Below are positions 17,582 through 25,054 of a stretch of 64,000 nucleotides of DNA, piece after piece. A program made the position numbers and the translations under genes. The DNA comes from Mangrovimicrobium sp048323675 (GTDB taxonomy: Bacteria > Pseudomonadota > Gammaproteobacteria > Pseudomonadales > Halieaceae), in the NCBI RefSeq assembly GCF_048323675.1, contig NZ_JBLWFK010000003.1, forward strand, positions 186,001 to 250,000, read 5' to 3'. The notes beneath the pieces were generated by a model. That model was not told where the DNA came from. It saw only the letters and a program-made list of their open reading frames with translations, and ran no database searches. The first letter of the stretch is position 1; every line of letters begins with the position of its first letter.

Positions 17582-17965
17582 TTATCCAGGTATCGCCGTG
17601 GGCTGGTACGCGACCAGGCGCCACTCACCGGACTCGCGCGTCCACACGGACAGCGTCCGGTTGTCGATGAATTTTTCCTGCCCGCCGACCGTGACCTCGG
17701 CGCTGAGCCGGGACACCAACAGGGCGCTGTCCCCCAGGTCGACGACCCTGGGCTCACGTATTTGCAGGGTTTTATAGACAATGTTTCCGCTGCCCATTTT
17801 ACCCAGCAGGCTTTCCTTGTCATCGTAGACTGCGTTGGCGTGGGCAAAGACAAGGCGCTCGGACAGCAGGCCCGCCAGCGCTTCCAGATCGCCAGCCAGC
17901 AGCGCGTCACAGCGCTGCTGCTCACGCGCCAGGATGCTGGCTTCCAGGTCGAGTTCCGTATTCAT
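17582..17965 (-). CDS. SnoaL-like / DUF4440-type NTF2-fold protein
   Basis: A 127-residue protein with ARE(Q)x..CDALLAGDLEALAGLLSERLVFAHANAVYDDKESLL followed by a C-terminal RTLSVWTRESGEWRLVAYQPT, the usual outline of SnoaL_3/DUF4440 domains. Probably a small isomerase, hydrolase or ligand-binding subunit; no catalytic set is recognisable. It lies 20 bases behind the large BVMO and may work with it (inference from position). Confidence 0.85.
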   Translation of the reverse strand: MNTELDLEASILAREQQRCDALLAGDLEALAGLLSERLVFAHANAVYDDKESLLGKMGSGNIVYKTLQIREPRVVDLGDSALLVSRLSAEVTVGGQEKFIDNRTLSVWTRESGEWRLVAYQPTAIPG

Positions 17966-17985
17966 CTGCGTTGCAATCCGTTCCG

Positions 17986-19956
17986 CTAGCGGGTGCCACC
18001 GGCGGCCTCTCCGGCCTCTTCGTCCGGGAGACGGCGGCAGTGGTACTCGGCCAGGTCGATATCCGCGGTGAAGTGCCGGTAATCCGCCAGCTTCCAGGGG
18101 GAATTCATAATGACCCGCCCATTCTTGTTCTTGTACCAGCTGGTCACGCCCGGGTGGGACCAGACCAACTGCCGGTGTTCGTTATCCACCTGCTCATTAT
18201 AGGCCTCGTAAGGCTCCTCACGGACCTCCAGTTCATCCCAGCCGTTTTCCAGCATTTCGCGCAGCGCTTCTCCGATGTAGCGCACCTGGCATTCGCTGTG
18301 GAAGAACGCACTGCCGCCGTGGGCGAGGTTGGTATTGGGGCCGTAGAGCACGAAGAAATTGGGGAACCCCGGCACCGTGATACCCAGGTGCGCGCGCGGA
18401 TCGTCGTCGCCCCAGAGTTCGCGGATGGTAACCCCGTTGCGCCCGCGGATATTCATCGGCGAGAGCAGCTTCGAGGCGTGGAACCCGGTGGCAAAGACAA
18501 TAACGTCTGCGGGGTACTTTTTGCCGCCGGCGACAATACCGTCTTCCTCGATGTGATCGATATCACCTGCGTACAGGTCGACATTCGGCTGGCGCAGCAT
18601 GCGGAACCAGTTGTTGTCGCGCAACATGCGCTTGCCGAAGGGCGGGTACTCGGGCACCACTTTCTCCAGCAGGTCGGTGCGGTCGCCCAGTTCCGACTTG
18701 ATGTACTCGATCAGCTCCTCGCGCATCTTCGCGTTTTCCGCGTTCAGAGAATGCTCCAGGTCGGTCCATTCGGGATCGATACGCAGGGTCGGGTGGAAAC
18801 CGTCGGAGGCGGCCCAGAACAGCTGGAAGCGGAACCACTCCTGGTAGTAGGGGATATTCTTGGTCGCCCAGGTGACGGCCTCGGGCACGTGCTCGTGGTA
18901 CATCGGGTGGCGGATGATCCAGTGACGTGAACGCTGGAAAATCGTCAGGTGGCCTACCTTGTCGGCGATCGCCGGCGCGATCTGGATGCCGGACGCGCCG
19001 GTACCGACCATGGCCACCCGCTTGCCGGTGATGTCGACGCTGTGGTCCCAGCGCGCGGAGTGGAAGCTGGCGCCCTTGAAGGAATCGATGCCCGGGATGT
19101 TCGGGATCGAGGGCCGGTTGAGGATGCCCACCGCGCTGACAAAGGCATTGGCGACCAGCGTCTCCTCGCTGCCATCGGACTTGCGGCTGTGGACGAGCCA
19201 CTTACAGTTTTCCTCGTCGTATTCGGCTGCCGTGATTTCCTCGTTGAAGCGGATGTGCTCGCGCACGCCAAACTGGTCGGCAATACGGTTGATATAGGCA
19301 TAGAGCTCCGGCCCCTTGCTGAAGAACTCGGGCCAGTCCGGGTTGGGCATCTGCGAGAACGAATAGAAATGGCAGGGTGTATCCACGCCGATACCGGGAT
19401 AGGTATTTTCGTACCAGGTGCCGCCGACCTGGTCGTTTTTCTCAATAATGACGAAAGGAATACCCGCCTGCTTCAGCCGCGCGCCCATGACAATACCGGA
19501 GAAGCCGGCGCCCGCGATAACCACCTGGAACTGGTCCAGTTTTTCTTTCGCGACGGGCTTGCGCCACTCGACCGCACGGTAATCCTTACCGCCGAAGCAG
19601 GTTTCCTCGTAGAAAATCGGCAGGTACTTTTCCGGGACATCGGCGCCGCAGGCGACGTCCATCATCTCCTTCAGTTCTTCCCTGCTCGGCTCGCGATGTA
19701 CCGCACCACCTTCGCTGGCCAGCCGTTCGATGGCATTCACCAGCGCTTCGCGAATCTCGGCCTGGAGTTCGGCAGGGATGTGCTGCTGGTAATCCCAGCC
19801 ACCCTGGACATGGGGGCGAACGCGCTCGAAGAAGGACTTGTCACCAGTCAGGTGCACGTAGCTCATCAACAGGGGAACGATATGCGCTCCGGAGACCGCA
19901 TTGCGTAACGCCGCCGGGTCTGCCGCGGCACGTTCTATCTGATTGCTGAGATCCAT
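17986..19956 (-). CDS. Baeyer-Villiger monooxygenase with N-terminal extension
   Basis: A 656-residue class B flavin monooxygenase. The FAD motif GAGFSG is at 149-154, EKNDQVGGTWYENTYPGIGVD follows, the BVMO fingerprint FKGASFHSARW lies at about 293-303 and the NADPH motif GTGASG at about 318-323. The ~140-residue region before the FAD fold is the kind of helical extension known from 4-hydroxyacetophenone monooxygenase (about 640 residues). Product would be an ester or lactone; the following cyclase-family hydrolase and esterases could open it (inference). AGAGAAA precedes the ATG. Confidence 0.93.
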   Translation of the reverse strand: MDLSNQIERAAADPAALRNAVSGAHIVPLLMSYVHLTGDKSFFERVRPHVQGGWDYQQHIPAELQAEIREALVNAIERLASEGGAVHREPSREELKEMMDVACGADVPEKYLPIFYEETCFGGKDYRAVEWRKPVAKEKLDQFQVVIAGAGFSGIVMGARLKQAGIPFVIIEKNDQVGGTWYENTYPGIGVDTPCHFYSFSQMPNPDWPEFFSKGPELYAYINRIADQFGVREHIRFNEEITAAEYDEENCKWLVHSRKSDGSEETLVANAFVSAVGILNRPSIPNIPGIDSFKGASFHSARWDHSVDITGKRVAMVGTGASGIQIAPAIADKVGHLTIFQRSRHWIIRHPMYHEHVPEAVTWATKNIPYYQEWFRFQLFWAASDGFHPTLRIDPEWTDLEHSLNAENAKMREELIEYIKSELGDRTDLLEKVVPEYPPFGKRMLRDNNWFRMLRQPNVDLYAGDIDHIEEDGIVAGGKKYPADVIVFATGFHASKLLSPMNIRGRNGVTIRELWGDDDPRAHLGITVPGFPNFFVLYGPNTNLAHGGSAFFHSECQVRYIGEALREMLENGWDELEVREEPYEAYNEQVDNEHRQLVWSHPGVTSWYKNKNGRVIMNSPWKLADYRHFTADIDLAEYHCRRLPDEEAGEAAGGTR

Positions 19957-19993
19957 AATTTATTTCTCTGAAAATTTAGTACTGAAACCGGGC

Positions 19994-21031
19994 TTATACC
20001 GTTGCAACGGCTGTCACCGGCGAGCCGACCGCACCGGGCAGGCGCAGCGGCGGTGCAGTCAGGAGAAAGCGACTCCTGCCGGCATCGCGCAACCAGTCTG
20101 CCAGTTCACTCAACAGGAACAATTCGCCGAGGGGCACACCGAGCTTGAACAGGCAATGTTCGTGCAAGGGGAAAAATGCGCCTCGTTCCTGCGGCGGATT
20201 GGGCGTTGGCAGGAATTCGACGGCCTCGTTGTCGGAGAGAATTGCGGCGACGCCGGAATCGGTAATCCACTGCAGCAGCCGCGGGTCCGAGCCGTCCAGC
20301 CCGGTGCACACTTCGTGCTGGATGCCCTCCGGCGGTTGCCGTTCGTAACCCAGCAGCACGCGATCAAAACCGGTCCTGAGGCAGAGGATGTCCCCCTGCT
20401 CCACTTCCACCGAGTCCGCTTCCAGGATGCGCATCAGAGCGTCGTAGCCGACCGCCTCGCGCGCGTTACCGTAGTGGGCGAAGAGGTCGACCATCACTCC
20501 GCGGCCCTGCATGCAGGCCGCGGCCAGCGCGTCTATACCGAGGGGGCCTGCACCATAGGGAGGCTCCACGGCCCTGTCGCCATCCAGGTAGTCCTTTGGC
20601 CCGCGCACTTCCTGCCCGGCGCGATAGCCGTTGTAGAAGACCACTTCGTCCCTGCCGTCGCCGTTCGCATCAAACAGCGCGCCCATGTGCGCCAGGCTGT
20701 CCCACTGGGTGGAATACTGGGTGGAAAGGGTAACCCGGTCGTCACACACCACGTCAGTCTGCGCGGGATTCAACCGCGCCATCGGGTAGCACATGGCCGG
20801 ATCGTCGCCGCGCATGGAGAACTGCATCTGCGGCGGAAAACGCCGCGGATTCAGGGCCGAGAGGCCCGGATAGTCCAGCGGCAACGAAAGGCAAAAGCTG
20901 ACACCCTCTCTGACTTCCGCGACGCCCTGCAATACCTTGTCCGGCGTCAGCAGGTTGATCCGGCCGAGAGCGTCATCTTCGCCAAACTCCCCCCAATTGG
21001 AGCCTTCCGGCCTGTTGGACCAACGCTTCAC
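19994..21031 (-). CDS. Cyclase-family hydrolase (kynurenine formamidase-like fold)
   Basis: A 345-residue member of the putative cyclase family, whose metal-dependent members open lactams, formamides or lactones. The region YSTQWDSLAHMGALFDANGDG replaces the textbook HxGTHxDxP metal motif, as in the larger 'SDSLAHxG' branch, and VMVDLFAHYG and DILCLRTGFDR are also typical. GTG start with AGGTAG 4 bases upstream. A well-formed minus-strand promoter (TTGACG, 17-base spacer, TATATT) lies upstream, inside operator-like site 3, so the downstream genes may form their own transcript. Confidence 0.85.
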   Translation of the reverse strand: MKRWSNRPEGSNWGEFGEDDALGRINLLTPDKVLQGVAEVREGVSFCLSLPLDYPGLSALNPRRFPPQMQFSMRGDDPAMCYPMARLNPAQTDVVCDDRVTLSTQYSTQWDSLAHMGALFDANGDGRDEVVFYNGYRAGQEVRGPKDYLDGDRAVEPPYGAGPLGIDALAAACMQGRGVMVDLFAHYGNAREAVGYDALMRILEADSVEVEQGDILCLRTGFDRVLLGYERQPPEGIQHEVCTGLDGSDPRLLQWITDSGVAAILSDNEAVEFLPTPNPPQERGAFFPLHEHCLFKLGVPLGELFLLSELADWLRDAGRSRFLLTAPPLRLPGAVGSPVTAVATV

Positions 21032-21067
21032 GGGCTACCTGTCACTGCATGGAAAATTCATGGAAGA

Positions 21068-21105
21068 AATATACGCAAGGCAAAAACTGACGTCAATTCA
21101 ATTTT
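21068..21105 (-). promoter_or_regulatory. Promoter and operator-like site 3 upstream of the cyclase gene
   Basis: Minus-strand promoter with -35 TTGACG (21091-21096), exact 17-base spacer and -10 TATATT (21068-21073). The -35 lies inside AAAATTGAATTGACGTCAG (21087-21105), the third AAAATTGA-N7-TCAG site; it also contains the palindrome TGACGTCA. Confidence 0.65.
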
Positions 21106-21134
21106 CATAAGTTTTGCGCCCCTGCAGGCTTCGC

Positions 21135-22322
21135 TCAACGCTTCAGGATGACCGAAGAACCGTGTCCGAACAGCCCCTGGTTGGCGGTTATACCGACCCG
21201 CGCGCCAGCCACCTGCCGCTCGCCCGCCGCACCGCGCAATTGCAGGGTCAGCTCACAGACCTGGGCCAGCGCCTGGGCGGGCACCGCCTCGCCGAAACAG
21301 GCCAGCCCGCCGGAGGGATTGACCGGTATGCGCCCGCCGATACGGGTGTCACCCGCCCGCACCAGGCCCGCGGCTTCACCCCGGGCGCACAGCTGCAGGT
21401 CCTCGTACCAGTCCAGTTCCAGGGCGGTGGAGAGGTCGTAGACTTCGGCGACTGATACATCCCCGGGACCAATTCCCGCTTCCTCATAGGCCTTGGCGGG
21501 AATCGCCGCCCGGAACCGCTGGGCCTCGACCACGGCAGCGGAGTCCGTGGCGATATCCGGCATCTCCACCACCGCCGAGGCGAACGTCGGCGTCACCGTG
21601 GAAATGGCGGCGATGCGCACCGCGTCACCCCGGCCCAGCTTGCGGGCATACTCCACGGAGGAAACCACCAGCGCGGCGGCACCGTCAGAGGTGGCACAGA
21701 TATCCATCAGTCGCAGGGGGTCGGCGACCATGGCGGATGCGGCCACGTCTTCGGCTGTAAACTTCTTGCGGTAGCGGGCATTGGGGTTGGCAAAGCCGTG
21801 CTCCGCGTTCTTGACCTTGACCTGGGCAAAGTCTTCCACCGTATCCCCGAAGATCTCCATGCGGCGACGGGCGTACAGGGCAAAATACGAGGGATTGGTG
21901 ATCCCCAGGCGAAAACGCACCCAGTCCGGGTCGTCGGGCCGGTCGCCGGGCGCGGGCTTGAGGAAACCCTTGGGCGTGGTATCCGAGCCCACCACCAGCG
22001 CCACATCGCACTGGCCGGAGAGAATTTTGGTCCGCGCAGCCGCCAGGGCCTGGGAACCCGAGGCGCAGGCCGCGTAGGAGGTGTTGACCTCGGCGCCCTG
22101 CCACCCCAGCGCCTGGGCGAAGGTCGCCCCCGCCACATAACCCGGGTAGCCGCAGCGCATGGTGGCCGCCCCGGAGACAAACTGGACGTCCTGCCAGGCG
22201 ATGCCGGCATCCCGGATGGCGTCACGACTGGCCTTTACGCCGTACTCCACGAAATTTTTCCCCCATTTTCCCCAGGGGTGCATACCGATACCGAGGACCG
22301 CGATGTCTTTTTCCATACTCAT
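21135..22322 (-). CDS. Thiolase-family protein, SCP-x / lipid-transfer type
   Basis: A 395-residue thiolase-fold protein. Cys86 in AACASGSQAL sits at the acyl-binding nucleophile position, and FGHGSS near the C-terminus corresponds to the GHG loop. Such SCP-x/Ltp proteins cleave beta-ketoacyl-CoAs or, in the Ltp2 branch, act as steroid side-chain aldolases with a DUF35 partner. The Cys argues for thiolytic rather than aldolase chemistry, though the DUF35 gene 43 bases upstream resembles the Ltp2 arrangement. Expected to cleave the CoA intermediate made by the cluster's dehydrogenases (inference). Confidence 0.9.
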   Translation of the reverse strand: MSMEKDIAVLGIGMHPWGKWGKNFVEYGVKASRDAIRDAGIAWQDVQFVSGAATMRCGYPGYVAGATFAQALGWQGAEVNTSYAACASGSQALAAARTKILSGQCDVALVVGSDTTPKGFLKPAPGDRPDDPDWVRFRLGITNPSYFALYARRRMEIFGDTVEDFAQVKVKNAEHGFANPNARYRKKFTAEDVAASAMVADPLRLMDICATSDGAAALVVSSVEYARKLGRGDAVRIAAISTVTPTFASAVVEMPDIATDSAAVVEAQRFRAAIPAKAYEEAGIGPGDVSVAEVYDLSTALELDWYEDLQLCARGEAAGLVRAGDTRIGGRIPVNPSGGLACFGEAVPAQALAQVCELTLQLRGAAGERQVAGARVGITANQGLFGHGSSVILKR

Positions 22323-22365
22323 GCTTCTATCTCTTTCAAATTTCGGTGGTTGGTCCCGGGGGACA

Positions 22366-22797
22366 TCAGGCCACGGGCGCCCATTTCCAGGTTATGGTTT
22401 CCTGCTCGTCGGTTTCGAACAGGGTGTCGAGCACCAGTTCCACGGTCATTCCCGCCTTCAGGTCCTCGCAACGCAGCCCCTTCACGCCCTGCCCCAGCAC
22501 GATCATCTTTTCCCGCTCCAACTCGACGGCGAGGATGGTGTAGGGCACGTGGGGGTCCTCTGCGACGAAGGGCTCGGGGGGCTGGTACATGGCATTGGTG
22601 AACGACCACACGGTGCCGCGGGACGAGAGGGGCACCTCGGCAAAGGTCTCACCGTCACAGGCGGGGTTGCGGCAGTACACGCTCTGTTTGGGAAAATAGT
22701 AGGTCCCGCAGGACTCGCAGCGGGTGCCAATCAGGTGGGGCTGGCCGTTTTCAACGGCGAACCAGCCTTCGAGGACGGGGGCTTGTGGTTTGGACAT
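22366..22797 (-). CDS. Zn-ribbon OB-fold protein (DUF35), thiolase partner
   Basis: A 143-residue protein with the rubredoxin-like Zn ribbon Cys27, Cys30, Cys42, Cys47 (CESCG...YCRNPAC) followed by an OB-fold with GTVWSFTNAMYQPPEPF and PYTILAVELE. DUF35 proteins bind CoA esters and pair with thiolase-like enzymes. Start placed at MSKPQAPVLEG; the longer frame to 22893 runs through the promoter. First gene of the long minus-strand cluster, controlled from the promoter at 22836-22869. Confidence 0.9.
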   Translation of the reverse strand: MSKPQAPVLEGWFAVENGQPHLIGTRCESCGTYYFPKQSVYCRNPACDGETFAEVPLSSRGTVWSFTNAMYQPPEPFVAEDPHVPYTILAVELEREKMIVLGQGVKGLRCEDLKAGMTVELVLDTLFETDEQETITWKWAPVA

Positions 22798-22835
22798 GGT
22801 GGGTTCCGTTGGGGGTCGTTGGTTCCGGTTGGGTG

Positions 22836-22869
22836 ATGCTAGGATTTTAACTGACTTGATGTCAATTTT
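22836..22869 (-). promoter_or_regulatory. Promoter and operator-like site 1 upstream of the DUF35 gene
   Basis: Minus-strand -35 TTGACA (22860-22865), 18-base spacer and -10 TAGCAT (22836-22841). The -35 lies inside AAAATTGACATCAAGTCAG (22851-22869), which has the inverted repeat TGAC-N5-GTCA and differs from site 2 at only 2 of 19 positions. Confidence 0.65.
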
Positions 22870-23452
22870 ATTGGTTTGATGGTGGTGGGCCATTTTGGGG
22901 TTGTTCCACGCATTTCCCCTGCTTTGTCAGCAATATTCGATATGCAGGTCGTTGCATATGTCGAGGGACTCATCTTGGATTTGTTAGTATCGCTCCTCAG
23001 CTGACTGGATGAGTCGTGCTTGGCAGCACGAGGTGGGGACGCTGTAGCTCGGCCCGAAGATGTGAATATGCCGCGCCGGGGCCGCCAAAAAGCGCACATC
23101 CCTGTGCAGGCTCGGCCTCGGACATCCATGTCCTCGGACGCCCCATCGCGGCATATTCACATCTTCGGTCCTGGTGTGGCGCTTACATCTACTGGCGTGT
23201 TTTACCCACATCACTATTCAGGGAGATGATGAGGGTACTTTCAGGCCGTTTAGCAAACTAACTGCTCGACGGATAATTACTCCAACTTTTTCTGAATTCC
23301 GCACTGTACCTACAGCAAACGCAGCGGCCGCAGGCCGCCACCCGAACCGAAGCACCAGCAAAACCGGAAAACCAGACAACCCAGCAAATACTGGACGCCC
23401 AGCCCACCCAGCCAATATAATTGGCTATCCGTCAGTTATTAACACAAGACCC
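22870..23452. other. Divergent intergenic region holding structured repeat copy A
   Basis: About 580 gene-free bases between the minus-strand DUF35 gene and the plus-strand CoA ligase. The middle is occupied by the structured repeat at 23054-23166. On either side I see only A+T-richer spacer; the open frame across 23174-23452 has no family-like sequence and is the untranslated extension of the ligase frame. No confident promoter for the ligase could be placed. Confidence 0.5.
23054..23166 (+). repeat. Structured palindromic repeat, copy A
   Basis: A 113-base element. Outer arms 23054-23074 and 23146-23166 are a perfect 21-bp inverted repeat, extended inward after a 2-base mismatch by GGGGC (23077-23081) / GCCCC (23139-23143). 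The 57-base interior starts CGCCAAAAAGCG, forms hairpin 1 (GCACA-TCCC-TGTGC), then CAGGCTCGG, then hairpin 2 (GGACAT-CC-ATGTCC). The interior is shared with copies B1 and B2 at 46 kb, but the arms are unrelated in sequence. Confidence 0.85.
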
Positions 23453-24967
23453 GTGACCAGCACCTATTTTGACAAGCAACTGGCCAGTCACCCCGATGCA
23501 CTGGCCGTTACCGACCTCAGCGAGGAGAGAAGCTGGCGCCAGCTGGACCGGAATATCTGCGCCCTCACCCACTACCTGCGCGACACCGCCGGACTGCAAC
23601 CCGGCGAGCATATCGCCCTGCTGATCGGCAACCGCATTGAATATGTCGAGGCCATGCTCGCCGGCATGCTGGCGGGGCTCTGGGTGACCCCCATCAACAC
23701 CCACCTGACGGCCGACGAAGTGGACTACATCCGCCGCAACTGCGAGGCGAAGCTCATTTTCCACGACGATGCCCTGGCGAAGTTGCTCCTCCCGGACAGC
23801 AGCGGTGTGCCCTGCAATATCCAGCAACTGCTGCCGGACCTGGATTGCCCGGAGGATTTCCAGCTGCCCGCGGACAGTCCTGCAGGCGGCAACATGCTGT
23901 ATACCAGCGGCACCACCGGCCGTCCCAAGGGCGTCAAGCGCGCCAAGCCGGCGCGTATCGATGACATGGTCGAGCGTATGCGCGGGTTCGGCACCACCTT
24001 CGGCCTCACCGGTCGCGGACCTCACCTGGTGACCGGGCCGCTGTACCACGCGGCGCCGGGGATGTTCGCCCTGTACGACATGCTCAATGGGGCGCCGGTC
24101 TTCATCATGCCGAAATGGGATTGCGACACGTTCTTCCGCGTGGTCCGCGAACACCGGGTGATTACCACCCACCTGGTGCCGACCATGTTCGTGCGCCTGC
24201 TGCAGGCCCGCGACCAGGGCGCCGAAGGTATCGACGTCAGCTCCCTGGAGTACGTCCTGCACGGCGCTGCGCCGATCACGCGCAGCGTCAAGCAGCGCAT
24301 GATCGACTGGTGGGGTCCGCTGCTCACCGAGTACTGGGGCGCCACTGAATCGGGCACGGTCACCCTGGTCAACAGCGCGGAATGGCTCTCGCACCCGGGC
24401 ACTGTGGGCCGCGCTGTGCCCAATTACGAAGTGTATGTCGGCGATGAGCAGGGTAACCCGAGCGGCGCGGAGGAAGGTCTGTTGTTCTGCCGCAACAAGG
24501 CGCTGGCGGAGGTCTTCAGTTACCACAACGACCCGGAGAAAACCCGCAAGGCCCACCCCCAGCCCCACGTCATTTCCCTCGGCGATATCGGCCGCGTGGA
24601 CAGAGAGGGATTTGTCTACCTCTCCGACCGGGAATCAAACATGATTATCTCCGGCGGGGTGAACATCTACCCGGCGGAAATCGAGAACGCCCTGCACGAG
24701 CATGCGGCGATCGTCGACGCCGCGGTCTTCGGCATCCCCAACGAAGAATGGGGCGAAGAGGTCAAAGCCGTTGTGCAATTGCAGCCGGGAATCACCGGCG
24801 ACGCGGCACTGGTCGAGGACATTCGTATTTTTGCCCGCAGCCGGCTGGCGGGATTCAAGGTTCCGCGCAGTGTGGATTTCATCGACGAACTGCCGCGCAA
24901 TCCCTCGGGCAAGGTGCTGGTGCGCGACCTCAAAGCCAACTACGCGGATCGCGCCACTGAAAAATAA
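23453..24967 (+). CDS. Acyl-CoA synthetase (AMP-binding)
   Basis: ANL-superfamily CoA ligase of about 504 residues: P-loop MLYTSGTTGRPKGVKRA, LTEYWGATESG, then SLGDIGRVDREGFVYLSDRESNMIISGGVNIYPAEIENAL and the C-terminal LPRNPSGKVLVRDLK. The frame is open back to 23174, but homology-like sequence begins at VTSTYFDKQLASHPDALAV, so I placed a GTG start at 23453; its ribosome binding site is weak. Followed after 87 bases by an MFS carrier, suggesting uptake plus activation of an acid (inference). Confidence 0.85.
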   Translation: MTSTYFDKQLASHPDALAVTDLSEERSWRQLDRNICALTHYLRDTAGLQPGEHIALLIGNRIEYVEAMLAGMLAGLWVTPINTHLTADEVDYIRRNCEAKLIFHDDALAKLLLPDSSGVPCNIQQLLPDLDCPEDFQLPADSPAGGNMLYTSGTTGRPKGVKRAKPARIDDMVERMRGFGTTFGLTGRGPHLVTGPLYHAAPGMFALYDMLNGAPVFIMPKWDCDTFFRVVREHRVITTHLVPTMFVRLLQARDQGAEGIDVSSLEYVLHGAAPITRSVKQRMIDWWGPLLTEYWGATESGTVTLVNSAEWLSHPGTVGRAVPNYEVYVGDEQGNPSGAEEGLLFCRNKALAEVFSYHNDPEKTRKAHPQPHVISLGDIGRVDREGFVYLSDRESNMIISGGVNIYPAEIENALHEHAAIVDAAVFGIPNEEWGEEVKAVVQLQPGITGDAALVEDIRIFARSRLAGFKVPRSVDFIDELPRNPSGKVLVRDLKANYADRATEK

Positions 24968-25054
24968 TCCGGCGACATTTTGCTCCCCGCGGAATCGCTG
25001 GGGTAGAGTAAGCGGCGGATAACCAAGAACAGCGCTATTCCGGGGGAGCAACTG

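Noticed and set aside
21135..22322. Calling the thiolase-fold gene ltp2 (steroid aldolase)
   Set aside because: The thiolase nucleophile Cys is retained and the residues that define Ltp2 cannot be verified by eye.
23054..23166. Insertion sequence remnant or REP with RAYT
   Set aside because: No transposase or RAYT fragment nearby, and the ends are not conserved between copies, unlike IS termini or REPs.
22984..23261. Several small frames (69-81 residues) across repeat A
   Set aside because: Composition follows the palindrome; no ribosome binding site or family similarity.
23174..23452. Long N-terminal extension of the CoA ligase
   Set aside because: The 93 residues before the GTG have Thr/Asn/Arg-rich, intergenic-like composition and no domain; ligases of this family start near the chosen codon.
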